64,000 nucleotides of DNA, taken from contig JAUVXF010000001.1 of assembly GCA_030603695.1 (NCBI GenBank), forward strand, positions 124,001 through 188,000. Direction: 5' to 3'. The DNA comes from Natronohydrobacter sp. Its GTDB lineage: Bacteria > Pseudomonadota > Alphaproteobacteria > Rhodobacterales > Rhodobacteraceae. The number at the start of each line of letters is the position of its first letter. Within the stretch, counting starts at the first letter, position 1. The translations under genes and the position numbers were made by a program. A model generated the notes under the pieces. That model saw only the letters and a list, made by a program, of their open reading frames with translations. It was not told the DNA's origin and made no database searches. Below, piece after piece: positions 34,772 to 44,093 of the stretch.

Positions 34772-36178
34772 ATGATACCCAAGCCCGCGCCCCAAAACCA
34801 CGATACCCCCGCCAAAAGCCCCATGCGCAGCGTGCTTGCGCTGGGCCTGCCGCTGGCGGGCAGCCATCTGGCGCAATTCATGCTGGCGGTGACAGATACC
34901 ATCATGCTGGGCTGGTATGGCGTGGCCGATCTGGCGGCGGGGGTAATCGGGGCGGCGCTGTTTTTCGCAGTGTTCACACTGGGATCGGGCTTTGCAAACG
35001 CGGTCATGCCCATGGTCGCCACGGCTGCCGCTTCTGACCATGACGCCGAAGTGCGGCGCGCCACCCGCATGGGGCTGTGGCTGTCCATCGGCTTTGGGCT
35101 GGCTGTGCTGCCGCTGTTCTGGTCATCGGGCACGCTGCTTACCCTGCTGCGCCAACCGGCAGAGATTGTGCCGCTGGGCGAGGGCTATATGCGGATTTTG
35201 GGCTTTTCGCTTGTGCCCGCGCTGTGCGTGATGGTGCTGAAAAACTATCTGGCCGCATTAGGGCGCACACAGGTGGCCCTGTGGCTGACTGTGGGCGCTG
35301 TGGGGCTGAATATCTGCATAAACTGGGTGCTGATTTTCGGTAATCTGGGCGCACCGGAATTGGGCGTGCGCGGGGCGGCGATTGCGACAATCCTTGTCAA
35401 TCTGGCCACAGTGGCGGCACTGGCCGCCTATTGCGCATGGCTGCCAAGCCTGCGCCGCTATGCGCTGTTTCTGCGCTTTTGGCGGCCCGATTGGCAGGCG
35501 ATGGGGCAAGTCTGGCGGCTGGGCTGGCCCATTGGCGTGGCGCTGGTGGCGGAAACGGCGCTGTTTTCCGCTGCGGCGGTGATGGTGGGCTGGATCGGCA
35601 CGCAGGAACTGGCCGCGCATGGCATTGCGCTGGAGATAACGGCGGCGCTGTTCATGGTGCATCTGGGCTTTTCCAATGCGGCCACAGTGCTGGTGGGCCG
35701 CGCGCGCGGGCAACGCGATCAGGCCGCACTGCGCGCCAGCGCAAAAGCGGCGGTGGCCGTTTCCATGAGCTTTGCCGCGCTGACAATGCTTTTGTATATT
35801 CTGGCGGGGCCGCTGCTGGTGGGCCTGTTTCTGGCCCCCGATGAACCCGCGCGCGCCGCAATCATTGCCATTGGCGCATCGTTTCTGATTGTGGCGGCGG
35901 TGTTCCAACTGGCGGATGGCGCGCAGGTGATGGCCATGGGCCTGCTGCGCGGTGTGCAGGATACGCGCGTACCCATGTTTATCGCGGCCTTCAGCTATTG
36001 GGGGGTAGGGCTGCCCACAAGCTATTTGCTGGGCATTCGCTGGGGCTATGGCGGCGAAGGTGTCTGGGCAGGGCTGGTGGTGGGGCTGAGCGTGGCGGCC
36101 GTGCTGTTGATGGCGCGCTTCTGGCGCGGGCCGGGGCGGGCCAATGCACGCCCCTTTGCACAAGGGAATTCTGAGTAA
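34772..36178 (+). CDS. MATE family efflux transporter
   Basis: The 468-residue protein has the twelve-span, two-bundle MATE (NorM/DinF-like) pattern, with LPLAGSHLAQFMLAVTDTIMLGWYG near 26-50 in the first bundle and a matching WPIGVALVAETALFSAAAVMVGWIGTQELAAHGIAL segment near 250-285 in the second. It exports drugs or metabolites in exchange for Na+ or H+. The start at 34772 has only a weak ribosome site; Met18 at 34823 is an alternative. It ends on the first base of the next start (TAATG), so it is coupled to the EamA gene. Confidence 0.92.
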   Translation: MIPKPAPQNHDTPAKSPMRSVLALGLPLAGSHLAQFMLAVTDTIMLGWYGVADLAAGVIGAALFFAVFTLGSGFANAVMPMVATAAASDHDAEVRRATRMGLWLSIGFGLAVLPLFWSSGTLLTLLRQPAEIVPLGEGYMRILGFSLVPALCVMVLKNYLAALGRTQVALWLTVGAVGLNICINWVLIFGNLGAPELGVRGAAIATILVNLATVAALAAYCAWLPSLRRYALFLRFWRPDWQAMGQVWRLGWPIGVALVAETALFSAAAVMVGWIGTQELAAHGIALEITAALFMVHLGFSNAATVLVGRARGQRDQAALRASAKAAVAVSMSFAALTMLLYILAGPLLVGLFLAPDEPARAAIIAIGASFLIVAAVFQLADGAQVMAMGLLRGVQDTRVPMFIAAFSYWGVGLPTSYLLGIRWGYGGEGVWAGLVVGLSVAAVLLMARFWRGPGRANARPFAQGNSE

Positions 36179-37044
36179 TGGATTTGCGCGCTATTGCCAT
36201 GGGGTTGGCCTTTGCCTTCATGTGGTCATCTGCCTTCACCTCTGCGCGGATGATCGTGGCCGATGCACCGCCGCTTTATGCGCTGAGCCTGCGATTTTTG
36301 CTGTCAGGGCTGATCGGGATCGCGATTGCCCGCGCGCTGGGGCAAAGCTGGCAGCTGACAGCCGGGCAATGGCGCGCTGTGCTGGTCTTTGGCCTGTCAC
36401 AGAATGCGCTGTATCTGGGGCTGAATTTTGTGGCCATGCAGACGGTAGAGGCCTCTGTCGCGGCGATTATCGCTTCGGCCATGCCCCTGCTGGTGGCGCT
36501 GTTTGGCTGGCTGGTGCTGCGTGACAGGCTGCACCCGCTGGCCGTGGGCGGGCTGGTGGCGGGGTTTGCCGGGGTCGGGCTGATCATGGGGGCACGCATA
36601 ACCGGGGGGCTGGATGTGTTCGGGGTGCTGCTTTGCGTGCTGGGGGTGATTTCGCTGACAGTGGCCACGCTGAGTGTGCGGGTGGCTACAGGCGCGGGCG
36701 GCAATCTGTTGATGATCGTGGGGCTGCAAATGCTGGTGGGTTCGGCCATCCTGATCGGGCCGGCGATGCTGCTGGAAGTGCCGGAAGTAAACTGGACATG
36801 GCGACTGGCCGGCGCGTTCAGCTATACGGTGCTGGTTCCGGGGCTGGCGGCCACTTGGGTGTGGTTCTTGCTGGTCTCCCGCATCGGGGCGGTGAAGGCC
36901 GCGACATTCCATTTCCTGAACCCGTTTTTCGGGGTGGCGGTGGCAGCGGTGCTGCTGGGCGAGAGTTTGGGGATGTTCGATGTGATCGGGGTGCTGGTGA
37001 TCATGGCAGGGATTCTGGCCGTGCAGCGCGCGCGGCTGTTGTAA
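36178..37044 (+). CDS. DMT/EamA family transporter
   Basis: The 288-residue protein has ten predicted spans in two EamA repeats (about 3-135 and 145-285). Typical positions include AFMWSSAFTSARMIV near 12-26, the short helix-ending FGWLVLRDRLHPLAVGG (about 105-121), and the second-half FLNPFFGVAVAAVLLGESLGMFDVIGVLVIMAGI. Family members export amino acids or other metabolites; the substrate is not known. The start shares a base with the MATE stop codon. Repeat B copy 3 lies between this gene and the convergent livF. Confidence 0.92.
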   Translation: MDLRAIAMGLAFAFMWSSAFTSARMIVADAPPLYALSLRFLLSGLIGIAIARALGQSWQLTAGQWRAVLVFGLSQNALYLGLNFVAMQTVEASVAAIIASAMPLLVALFGWLVLRDRLHPLAVGGLVAGFAGVGLIMGARITGGLDVFGVLLCVLGVISLTVATLSVRVATGAGGNLLMIVGLQMLVGSAILIGPAMLLEVPEVNWTWRLAGAFSYTVLVPGLAATWVWFLLVSRIGAVKAATFHFLNPFFGVAVAAVLLGESLGMFDVIGVLVIMAGILAVQRARLL

Positions 37045-37073
37045 GCGCAGGCTTGGCAGAGGGCGGGGGGAGA

Positions 37074-37159
37074 TTGGGGGGCTGCCGCCCCCCTACCCCC
37101 CTGCTTCAAGGGGGGCACGCCCCCTTGAAAATCCCCGTGGATATTTGGGCCAAGATGAA
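37074..37159 (-). repeat. Repeat B, copy 3, with GC hairpins
   Basis: On the minus strand the core CATCTTGGCCCAAATATCC spans 37157-37139, ending three bases before the livF stop. It is followed by a hairpin TTCAAGGGGG/CCCCCTTGAA (37105-37129) and a second, GGGGG/CCCCC, at 37074-37092. The core matches copies 1 and 2 while the hairpin sequence differs. It fills the gap between two convergent genes. Confidence 0.75.
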
Positions 37160-37162
37160 GGA

Positions 37163-37852
37163 TCACACGCCCAGATAGCGATTGGCAAGATCGGGGGTAA
37201 GGGTTTGGGATGGCCCGTTCCACGCCACGCGCCCGCCTTCGAGGATCACGCAGTGATCGGCGAGGGGCAGGATTTCGGACAGGGTTTTATCCACCATGAG
37301 GATGGACAGCCCCTGTGCCTTGAGTTGCGCGATGGCGGCCCAGATTTCCTGGCGGATGACAGGGGCGAGGCCCTCTGTGGCCTCGTCCAGCAGCAGAAGG
37401 CGCGGATTTGTCATCAGGGCGCGGCCGATGGCGAGCATTTGTTGCTCGCCCCCGGAAAGGGTGGCGGCAAGCTGGGTGTCGCGTTCTTGCAGGCGCGGGA
37501 ACAGGGTTTGCACGCGTGCGAGTGTCCATTGGCCGGGGCGGGCGGCGGCGATGAGGTTTTCGGTGACGGTGAGATTGGCAAAGCAGCGCCGCCCTTCGGG
37601 CACAAGCCCAAGGCCCAGACGTGCCGCGCGAAACGAGGGCAGGGCCGAGATATCTTGCCCGCCAAAGCGCACGCGCCCCATGCGCAGGGGCAGCATGCGG
37701 CAGGCGGTGGCGATGGTGGTGGATTTGCCCATCCCGTTGCGCCCCATCAGCGCCACGGCCTGCCCTTCCTGCACGTGCAGGCTGACACCAAACAGGGCCT
37801 GTGACGCGCCGTAGAATACGTGCAGATCGTCCAGTTCGAGCAAGGCTGTCAC
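37163..37852 (-). CDS. livF: Branched-chain amino-acid type ABC transporter ATPase LivF
   Basis: The 229-residue ATPase has Walker A GRNGMGKST (about 37-45), Q-loop, signature LSGGEQQMLAIGRALM, Walker B RLLLLDEATEGLAP and the switch His region near MVDKTLSEILPLADH (note Asp-Lys where His is often seen). The length and the VPEGRRCFANLTVTENL segment identify the LivF subfamily. Its start overlaps livG by four bases (ATGA). It is the last gene of a five-gene transporter operon. Confidence 0.92.
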   Translation of the reverse strand: MTALLELDDLHVFYGASQALFGVSLHVQEGQAVALMGRNGMGKSTTIATACRMLPLRMGRVRFGGQDISALPSFRAARLGLGLVPEGRRCFANLTVTENLIAAARPGQWTLARVQTLFPRLQERDTQLAATLSGGEQQMLAIGRALMTNPRLLLLDEATEGLAPVIRQEIWAAIAQLKAQGLSILMVDKTLSEILPLADHCVILEGGRVAWNGPSQTLTPDLANRYLGV

Positions 37853-38604
37853 AGGCTGTCCTCCGTGCCCAGATAGACGGCGCGCACCTGCGGATTGGCG
37901 CGGATTTCCGCGGCGCTGCCCGTGGCGATGATGCGCCCATAGACCAGCACGGAAATCCTGTCTGCCAGTTGGAACACGGCATCCATATCATGTTCGATCA
38001 AGAGGATGGGGGCATCTTGTTTCAGGCCGTGCAGGAAGGTGACAAGCTGTTTTGTGCCTTCGGCCCCCAGCCCGGCCATGGGTTCATCCAGCAAAAAGCA
38101 TTTGGGCGAGAGGGCCAGCGCCATGGCGATTTCGAGAAGCCGCCTTTCGCCATGGCTGAGAACCGCGGCCTCGACCGAGGCGCGGGGGCCAAGCCCCACA
38201 CGCGCAAGAATGGCGCGCGCGCCCGAAATCAGCGCCTGATCGCGCATGACCGGGCGCAGGAAGCGGTAGCTGTGCCCCGCGCGCCCTTGCAGCGCCAGCA
38301 TGACATTGCGCAGCGCCGAATATTCGGGGATGAGCGAAGAGACCTGAAAGCTGCGCCCCAGCCCCGCCCGCGCCCGCGCGGCCACTGACAGGCGTGTGAT
38401 ATCGCGCCCTTCCAGCCAGACGGTGCCGCGATCGGGCGCGAGTTTGCCCGAAACCAGCCCCATCAGCGTGGATTTGCCAGCCCCGTTTGGCCCGATCAGC
38501 GCGTGGATTTCGCCGCGCCGCAGGGTGAGCGAAACATCATCCGTGGCCTTGAGCGCGCCAAAGGCCCGTGACAGGCCGTGCAGGGCCAAAATATCATCCG
38601 CCAT
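37849..38604 (-). CDS. livG: Branched-chain amino-acid type ABC transporter ATPase LivG
   Basis: The 251-residue ATPase has Walker A GPNGAGKST (37-45), the signature LSHGERRLLEIAMALAL, Walker B CFLLDEPMAGLG and LIEHDMDAVFQLADRI with the switch His. LGRSFQVSSLIPEYSALRNVMLAL near 82-105 and the VYLGTE C-terminus are characteristic of LivG. It overlaps livF by four bases and livM by eleven. Confidence 0.92.
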   Translation of the reverse strand: MADDILALHGLSRAFGALKATDDVSLTLRRGEIHALIGPNGAGKSTLMGLVSGKLAPDRGTVWLEGRDITRLSVAARARAGLGRSFQVSSLIPEYSALRNVMLALQGRAGHSYRFLRPVMRDQALISGARAILARVGLGPRASVEAAVLSHGERRLLEIAMALALSPKCFLLDEPMAGLGAEGTKQLVTFLHGLKQDAPILLIEHDMDAVFQLADRISVLVYGRIIATGSAAEIRANPQVRAVYLGTEDSL

Positions 38605-39574
38605 GGCGCACCCGCCCGGCCAGAAGCCCGATCAACCCGCCGCGCGCAAACAGCACCACGCCCAGCAGCACAAGGCCCAGCCATAATTTCCAATGCTCTG
38701 TCAGGCCGCCGAAGAACACCTCGAACCCCACAAGGATGGCCGCGCCGGCCACCGGGCCAAAAAGCCGCCCCACACCGCCCAGAATGATAATCACGATCAA
38801 TTCCCCAGAGACTGTCCAGGCCATCATGGCCGGGCTGACAAAGCGGGTAAGATCGGCCATCATTGCGCCTGCCAGCCCGGTGATCATGCCCGACAGCACA
38901 AAGCCCACCAATTTGATCCCGAAGGGCGAAATGCCCAGTGCGGCCGCGCGATCGGGGTTTTGGCGGATGGCCATCAGCGCGGCGCCAAAGCGCGCGGCGC
39001 GCAGGCCCGCAAAGGCCAGCAGGCACAGCATCAGCACAGCGTAGGCGAGAAGGAACATATCCCAGGGCCGCGCGGTATTGAGGCCGGGAAACTGGTTGCG
39101 CACGAAGATGGGCAGGCCATCTTCGCCGCCATAAGCGGGCCAGGACAGGGCAAAGAAAAACCCCATCTGCGCGAAAGCCAGCGTGATCATGATAAAGAAA
39201 ATGCCCGATGTGCGCAAAGACAGCGCCCCCACCACCCCCGCCACCAGGCCCGAAAGCACCATGGCCAGCGCCCAGATGGGCAACATCTGGTTTGTGCCCG
39301 GCAGGCCCAGAACCTCTGTGCCATGAAAGGCGTGATGGGCGGCAATGCCTGCCACATAGCCGCCAAGGCCCAGATACAGCGCATGGCCAAAGCTGACCAT
39401 GCCGCCCAGCCCCAGCGCGATATTCAGCCCTACAGCCGCGATGGCCAGAATTGCGATGCGCGTGGCCAGTGTGATGATAAACGGCTCATTCGCCAGCCAC
39501 GCCCAAAGCGGCACGGCAAACAGCGCGCCTGCAATCAGGGCATTGAGCAGCCATTCCTTGCGCGTGCTATCCAT
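38594..39574 (-). CDS. livM: Branched-chain amino-acid type ABC transporter permease LivM
   Basis: The 326-residue permease has about ten spans. The LivM signature GLNIALGLGGMVSFGHALYLGLGGYV lies near 48-73, with AIRQNPDRAAALGISPFGIKLVGFVLSGMITGLAGAM in the coupling region near 202-238. It overlaps livG (eleven bases) and livH (eight bases). With LivH it forms the membrane channel. Confidence 0.93.
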   Translation of the reverse strand: MDSTRKEWLLNALIAGALFAVPLWAWLANEPFIITLATRIAILAIAAVGLNIALGLGGMVSFGHALYLGLGGYVAGIAAHHAFHGTEVLGLPGTNQMLPIWALAMVLSGLVAGVVGALSLRTSGIFFIMITLAFAQMGFFFALSWPAYGGEDGLPIFVRNQFPGLNTARPWDMFLLAYAVLMLCLLAFAGLRAARFGAALMAIRQNPDRAAALGISPFGIKLVGFVLSGMITGLAGAMMADLTRFVSPAMMAWTVSGELIVIIILGGVGRLFGPVAGAAILVGFEVFFGGLTEHWKLWLGLVLLGVVLFARGGLIGLLAGRVRHGG

Positions 39575-40484
39575 GGGCGGGGAACAATCCTTTGGGCCGG
39601 AAGATCAGAACCAGCGCCATCAGCAGATAGATGAGCATAGAGGCCAGCGCCGCCCCCACCCCCATGGCCTGCGATGTGTCCATGAAGGTGGCGAAAAAGC
39701 GCGGCAGCAGAAACCGGCCCATCGTATCTATCACCCCCACCAGAAGCGCGCCCACCATGGCGCCGCGAATGCTGCCAATGCCGCCAATCACGATGACCAC
39801 GAAGGCCAGAATCAGAACAGGCTCTCCCATCCCCACCTGAACCGATTGAATGGCCCCCACCAGCGCGCCTGCCAGCCCCGCCAGCCCCGCGCCCAGCGCG
39901 AAAACGATGGTATAAAGCGCGCGGATATTCACGCCCAGCGCGGCAATCATCTCGCGGTCGGATTCTCCGGCGCGGATGCGGATGCCAAGGCGGGTTTTGG
40001 AAATCAGCGCCCACAGCCCCAGCGCCACAGCAAGGCCAAAGCCGATCAGCGCCAGACGGTAGAGCGAGTAATCCACAATCCCAAGGCTGACAGTGCCGCG
40101 CAAGGCGCTTGGCACGTTCAGGTATAGCGGGAAGGGGCCAAAGACCATGCGCACCCCTTCTGACAAGATAAGGATGAGTGCGAATGTGGCCAGAACCTGA
40201 TCCAGATGATCGCGCGCATAAAGCCTGCGGATGACCACCATTTCAATCAGCGCGCCTGCGGCGGCGGCGGCGGCAATGCCTGCCATCAGCCCCAGCCAGA
40301 AATTGCCACTGGCCCCCGCCACGGCCGCGCATAAAAACGCGCCGATCATGTAAAGCGAACCATGCGCAAGGTTTATCAGGCCCATAACGCCGAAAACCAG
40401 CGTCAGGCCAGCCGACATCAGAAACAGCATCAGCCCGAATTGCACACCATTCAAAAGCTGTTCCAGCACCAGTGCAAGGGTCAT
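39567..40484 (-). CDS. livH: Branched-chain amino-acid type ABC transporter permease LivH
   Basis: The 305-residue permease has about eight spans. The LivH start LEQLLNGVQFGLMLFLMSAGLTLVFGVMGLINLAHGSLYMIGAF is intact (7-50), as is the C-terminal IGGIGSIRGAMVGALLVGVIDTMGRF block. It overlaps livM by eight bases. Between it and the binding-protein gene is a 57-base gap with a strong hairpin. Confidence 0.93.
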   Translation of the reverse strand: MTLALVLEQLLNGVQFGLMLFLMSAGLTLVFGVMGLINLAHGSLYMIGAFLCAAVAGASGNFWLGLMAGIAAAAAAGALIEMVVIRRLYARDHLDQVLATFALILILSEGVRMVFGPFPLYLNVPSALRGTVSLGIVDYSLYRLALIGFGLAVALGLWALISKTRLGIRIRAGESDREMIAALGVNIRALYTIVFALGAGLAGLAGALVGAIQSVQVGMGEPVLILAFVVIVIGGIGSIRGAMVGALLVGVIDTMGRFLLPRFFATFMDTSQAMGVGAALASMLIYLLMALVLIFRPKGLFPAHG

Positions 40485-40506
40485 GTCTGTCCTTTGCAGG
40501 GGCAGA

Positions 40507-40530
40507 TGGCCCCGGCCAATGCCGGGGCCA
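40507..40530 (-). terminator. Attenuator-like hairpin between livK and livH
   Basis: TGGCCCCGGC (40507-40516) pairs perfectly with GCCGGGGCCA (40521-40530) around CAAT. It has no T run, so most transcripts could be trimmed to the livK segment and protected there while fewer continue into the permease genes, a common pattern for solute-binding-protein genes. Confidence 0.55.
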
Positions 40531-40541
40531 TGCCGCGCCGC

Positions 40542-41681
40542 TTACATATTGCAGTTTTCGCCATGCACGTCGCGGTGCTCTTCAAAGGCCACGCCAACGA
40601 TGCGGTTGGTGATCTCGCCATCCACTTCCACCACTTCGCGGATATAGACTTTCTGAATCGGGTGCTGGTTGGGCGCCCAAGCGAAATCCCCCCGAACCGA
40701 TGTGAAATCAGCCTCGCGCAGTGCGGCGCGGAAGGCGTCGCGGTCTTTCACATCGGCTTTGGCCGCGGCAGAGAGGATCAGATTTGCCGTATCAAAGCCT
40801 TGGCTGGCATAAAGCGAGGGGGTGCGCCCATAGGCTTCGCGGAAAGCTGCGACAAATTCCACATTTGCGGCATTGTCCAGATCGGGCGACCATTGGCTTG
40901 CATTGAACACCCCCAGTGCGGCAGAGCCGACGGCGGGCAAGATATCTTGGCTGAATGTAAACGCGGCGGAAACAATGGGCAGATCAAGGCCCGATTGTTC
41001 ATATTGGCGCATGAAGCTTATGCCCATGCCACCCGGCAGGAAAATAAAGATCGAATCCGCCCCAGAGGCCCGGATTTGCGCAATCTCTGCCGCGTAATCG
41101 GTCTGGCCTACCTGGGTAAACAGCTCTCCCGCCAGATTGCCGGTGAAATAGCGTTTGAACCCGTTCAGCGCATCTGTGCCGGCGGGGTAATTGGGGGCCA
41201 TGATAAAGGCATTTTGATAGCCCAGTTCATTGGCATAAGCGCCCGCGCCTTCGTGCAGCATGTCATTTTGCCAAGCGACATTGAAGTAATTGGGGTGGCA
41301 ATTCGCCCCCGCCAGCGCCGAGGGGCCAGCATTGGGCGAGAGGTAGAAAATATCCTGCGCCACAGTAGAGGGGACAACCGCCATCGCAAGGTTTGACCAG
41401 ATGATCCCGGTCAGGATATCCGCGCGCTCTGACTGGATCATGCGTTCGGCAATCTGGACGGCCAGTTCGGGGCGCTGGGCGTCATCTTCCACCACCAGCT
41501 TGATCCCCTGCGCGCCTGCCATATCCAGCGCCAGCTGAAAGCCATCGCGCACATCCACGCCAAGGCCCGCACCGCCGCCCGACAAGGTGGTGATCATGCC
41601 CACGGTAATATCACTGGCCTGTGCCGTGTTCAGGCTGGCAGCGGCCAAAGCGGCCAGCGCTGTCATTCGCAAGGGTTTCAT
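40542..41681 (-). CDS. Periplasmic substrate-binding protein of the liv-type ABC transporter
   Basis: The 379-residue protein has a signal peptide (MTALAALAAASLNTAQA, cleaved near residue 22) and a type I periplasmic fold: VGMITTLSGGGAGLGVDVRDGFQLALD (28-54), then alternating lobes with FNVAWQNDMLHEGAGAYANELGYQNAFIMAPNYPAG near 131-166. A terminal cysteine lies in ENCNM and another in GANCHPN, which could form a disulphide. Relatives carry branched-chain amino acids, amides, urea or aromatic acids, so the substrate is open. It is the promoter-proximal gene of the operon, divergent from the M3 peptidase. Confidence 0.9.
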   Translation of the reverse strand: MKPLRMTALAALAAASLNTAQASDITVGMITTLSGGGAGLGVDVRDGFQLALDMAGAQGIKLVVEDDAQRPELAVQIAERMIQSERADILTGIIWSNLAMAVVPSTVAQDIFYLSPNAGPSALAGANCHPNYFNVAWQNDMLHEGAGAYANELGYQNAFIMAPNYPAGTDALNGFKRYFTGNLAGELFTQVGQTDYAAEIAQIRASGADSIFIFLPGGMGISFMRQYEQSGLDLPIVSAAFTFSQDILPAVGSAALGVFNASQWSPDLDNAANVEFVAAFREAYGRTPSLYASQGFDTANLILSAAAKADVKDRDAFRAALREADFTSVRGDFAWAPNQHPIQKVYIREVVEVDGEITNRIVGVAFEEHRDVHGENCNM

Positions 41682-41865
41682 TGTCTCTCACTCCCGGTTG
41701 GTTTTTTGTGTTTCGCGAAGTGTTACGCATCTGGCGCGGAATTGCCAAGATTTAACAAGATGCTGAAAACCCGCCATGGCCAATTCTTCGGGCCAATGCC
41801 CTCTGGTCTGGGGGTCATTATCCACTATGCTATAGGCTGCACTCGCGCTTTCCAAAGGCCCAGAC

Positions 41866-43872
41866 ATGACAAACCCGCTTCTTGCCGAATGGCAGACAGA
41901 ATTTCAGCTTCCCCCTTTCGCCCAGATCACAGATGCAGATTTCGCCCCGGCTTTTGATGCCGCAATGGCCGCAGGCCGCGCGGCCTATGCCGCGATTGCG
42001 GCCAATCCCGATGCGCCCACATTCGCCAATACAATCGGCGCGATGGAACAGGCAGATGCGCTGCTGGATCGGGTGGCGGGGGTGTTTTTCAACCTTGCCA
42101 GCAGCGATTCCACCCCTGCGCGCGAAGCGTTGCAGCGCGATCTTTCGCCCAAGCTTTCGGCCTATTCGTCCGAGATTATCAATAACCGCGCGCTGTTTGC
42201 CCGCATTGCCGCGCTGTGGGAGGGCCGCGAAACGCTGGGACTGACACCAGAGGAAGCGCGCGTTCTGATGCTATACCGGCGCATGTTTTTGCGCGCGGGC
42301 GCAGCGCTGGAAGGCGATGACGCCGCGCGCCTGACAGAGGTGAAATCGCGCTTGGCCAGCCTTGGCACGTCCTTTACGCAAAACCTGCTGGCGGATGAGC
42401 GGGACTGGATGATGCCCCTGGAGGATCTGGCGGGCCTGCCGGATTTCGTGGTGGTCAGCGCGCGTGCGGCGGCAGAGGAGCGCGGGCAGGCGGGGCATGT
42501 GGTGACGCTGAACCGTTCGCTGATCGTGCCGTTTTTGCAATTCTCTGCCCGACGCGATTTGCGCCAGCGCGCCTATGAGGCATGGGTGGCGCGCGGCGCG
42601 AATGGCGGGGCCACGGATAACCGCGCGATTGCCGCCGAAACGCTGGCCCTGCGCGCCGAGCGTGCCGCCCTTCTGGGCCACCAGACATTTGCGCGCTACA
42701 AGCTGGAAACCGAAATGGCCCGCACCCCCGATGCCGTGCGCGCGCTGTTGATGCAGGTTTGGGAACCTGCCCGCGCCAAGGCGCTGGCCGATGCCGCCAC
42801 ATTGGAAGCGATGCTGCGCGCCGATGGCCACCCCGCCCCGCTGGAACCGTGGGATTGGCGCTATTACGCGGAAAAGCTGCGTAAATCGGTGCATGATCTG
42901 GATGAAACCGCGCTGAAACCCTATCTGGCGCTGGAAAATATGATCGCGGCCGCCTTTGATTGCGCGCAGCGCCTGTTCGGGCTGGAATTTCGGCCATTGG
43001 ATGTGGCGCTTTATCATCCCGATGCGCGGGCGTGGGAGGTGACGCGCGATGGCCGCCATATGGCGGTGTTTATTGGCGATTATTTCGCCCGCCCGTCCAA
43101 GCGATCTGGCGCGTGGTGTTCCACCATGCGCGGCCAGCGCAAACTGGGGGGCGAGGTGCGGCCCATTGTGGTAAACATATGCAATTTCGCCAAGGGCACG
43201 CCTGCGCTGTTGTCTTATGATGATGCGCGCACCCTGTTTCACGAATTCGGCCATGCGCTGCACCAGATGCTGTCGGATGTGACGCATGGGTTCATTTCCG
43301 GCACATCGGTTGCGCGTGATTTCGTAGAATTGCCAAGCCAGCTTTATGAACATTGGCTGGAAGTGCGCGAGGTGCTGGCCACCCATGCCCGCCATGTGGA
43401 AACAGGCCAGCCCATGCCGCCCGATCTGCTGGAACGTCTGCTGGCCGCACAAAACTTTGATCAGGGCTTTGCAACTGTGGAATATGTGGCCTCTGCCTTG
43501 GTGGATCTGGAATTTCATGATGGCCCGCCCCCCTCTGACCCGATGCAAAAACAGGCCGAAGTGCTGGATGCGCTGGGCATGCCGCGCGCCATTCGGATGC
43601 GCCACGCCACGCCGCATTTCTCGCATGTGTTTTCGGGCGATGGCTATTCCAGCGGCTATTACAGTTACATGTGGTCAGAGGTTATGGATGCCGATGCCTT
43701 TGAGGCCTTTCGCGAGGCCGGGGATGCGTTTGACCCGGACACCGCCGCACGGCTGGAAAAATTCATCCTCTCTGCCGGGGGCAGTGACGAGGCCGAAACC
43801 CTGTATACCGCGTTTCGGGGCCGGATGCCGGGGGTAGAGGCGCTGTTGCGCGGGCGCGGGCTGGCGGCGTAG
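41866..43872 (+). CDS. M3 family oligopeptidase (oligopeptidase A / Dcp type)
   Basis: The 668-residue zinc peptidase degrades short peptides in the cytoplasm. The metal site is HEFGH at about 459-463 in LFHEFGHALHQMLSDVTHG, with the third ligand Glu in the VARDFVELPSQLYEHW region (about 488-503). The SGYYSYMWSEVMDADAFEAF block near 597-616 is also diagnostic for the family. There is no signal peptide. It is divergent from the liv operon across a 184-base gap and transcribed toward dnaK. Confidence 0.93.
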   Translation: MTNPLLAEWQTEFQLPPFAQITDADFAPAFDAAMAAGRAAYAAIAANPDAPTFANTIGAMEQADALLDRVAGVFFNLASSDSTPAREALQRDLSPKLSAYSSEIINNRALFARIAALWEGRETLGLTPEEARVLMLYRRMFLRAGAALEGDDAARLTEVKSRLASLGTSFTQNLLADERDWMMPLEDLAGLPDFVVVSARAAAEERGQAGHVVTLNRSLIVPFLQFSARRDLRQRAYEAWVARGANGGATDNRAIAAETLALRAERAALLGHQTFARYKLETEMARTPDAVRALLMQVWEPARAKALADAATLEAMLRADGHPAPLEPWDWRYYAEKLRKSVHDLDETALKPYLALENMIAAAFDCAQRLFGLEFRPLDVALYHPDARAWEVTRDGRHMAVFIGDYFARPSKRSGAWCSTMRGQRKLGGEVRPIVVNICNFAKGTPALLSYDDARTLFHEFGHALHQMLSDVTHGFISGTSVARDFVELPSQLYEHWLEVREVLATHARHVETGQPMPPDLLERLLAAQNFDQGFATVEYVASALVDLEFHDGPPPSDPMQKQAEVLDALGMPRAIRMRHATPHFSHVFSGDGYSSGYYSYMWSEVMDADAFEAFREAGDAFDPDTAARLEKFILSAGGSDEAETLYTAFRGRMPGVEALLRGRGLAA

Positions 43873-43960
43873 GGGGGGCAGATCGGGCAAAGACACCCCA
43901 AAAAACACCGCCAAGCCCGCCTGAAATTGCACCAACTGCAAATTTCACGGCTTCGTGACG

Positions 43961-43991
43961 GTTGCAGCGCCCAAAGCCCCTTCCTATATAG
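43961..43991 (+). promoter_or_regulatory. Putative heat-shock (RpoH) promoter of dnaK
   Basis: CCTATATAG at 43983-43991 agrees with the CYTATNTNG -10 element of alphaproteobacterial RpoH promoters. GTTGCAG at 43961-43967, 15 bases upstream, resembles the CTTGAAA -35 element. It lies about 100 bases before the dnaK start, consistent with heat-shock control, but the -35 match is partial. Confidence 0.45.
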
Positions 43992-44093
43992 CGCCCAAGA
44001 CGCCCCGTTGGGGGGTTATCATCAAATCAGATGGGCCGGGGCCTGATGGGCCTGCCTGCTGACACATCGCTTGAGTAAAGAGGATGCAAGATT

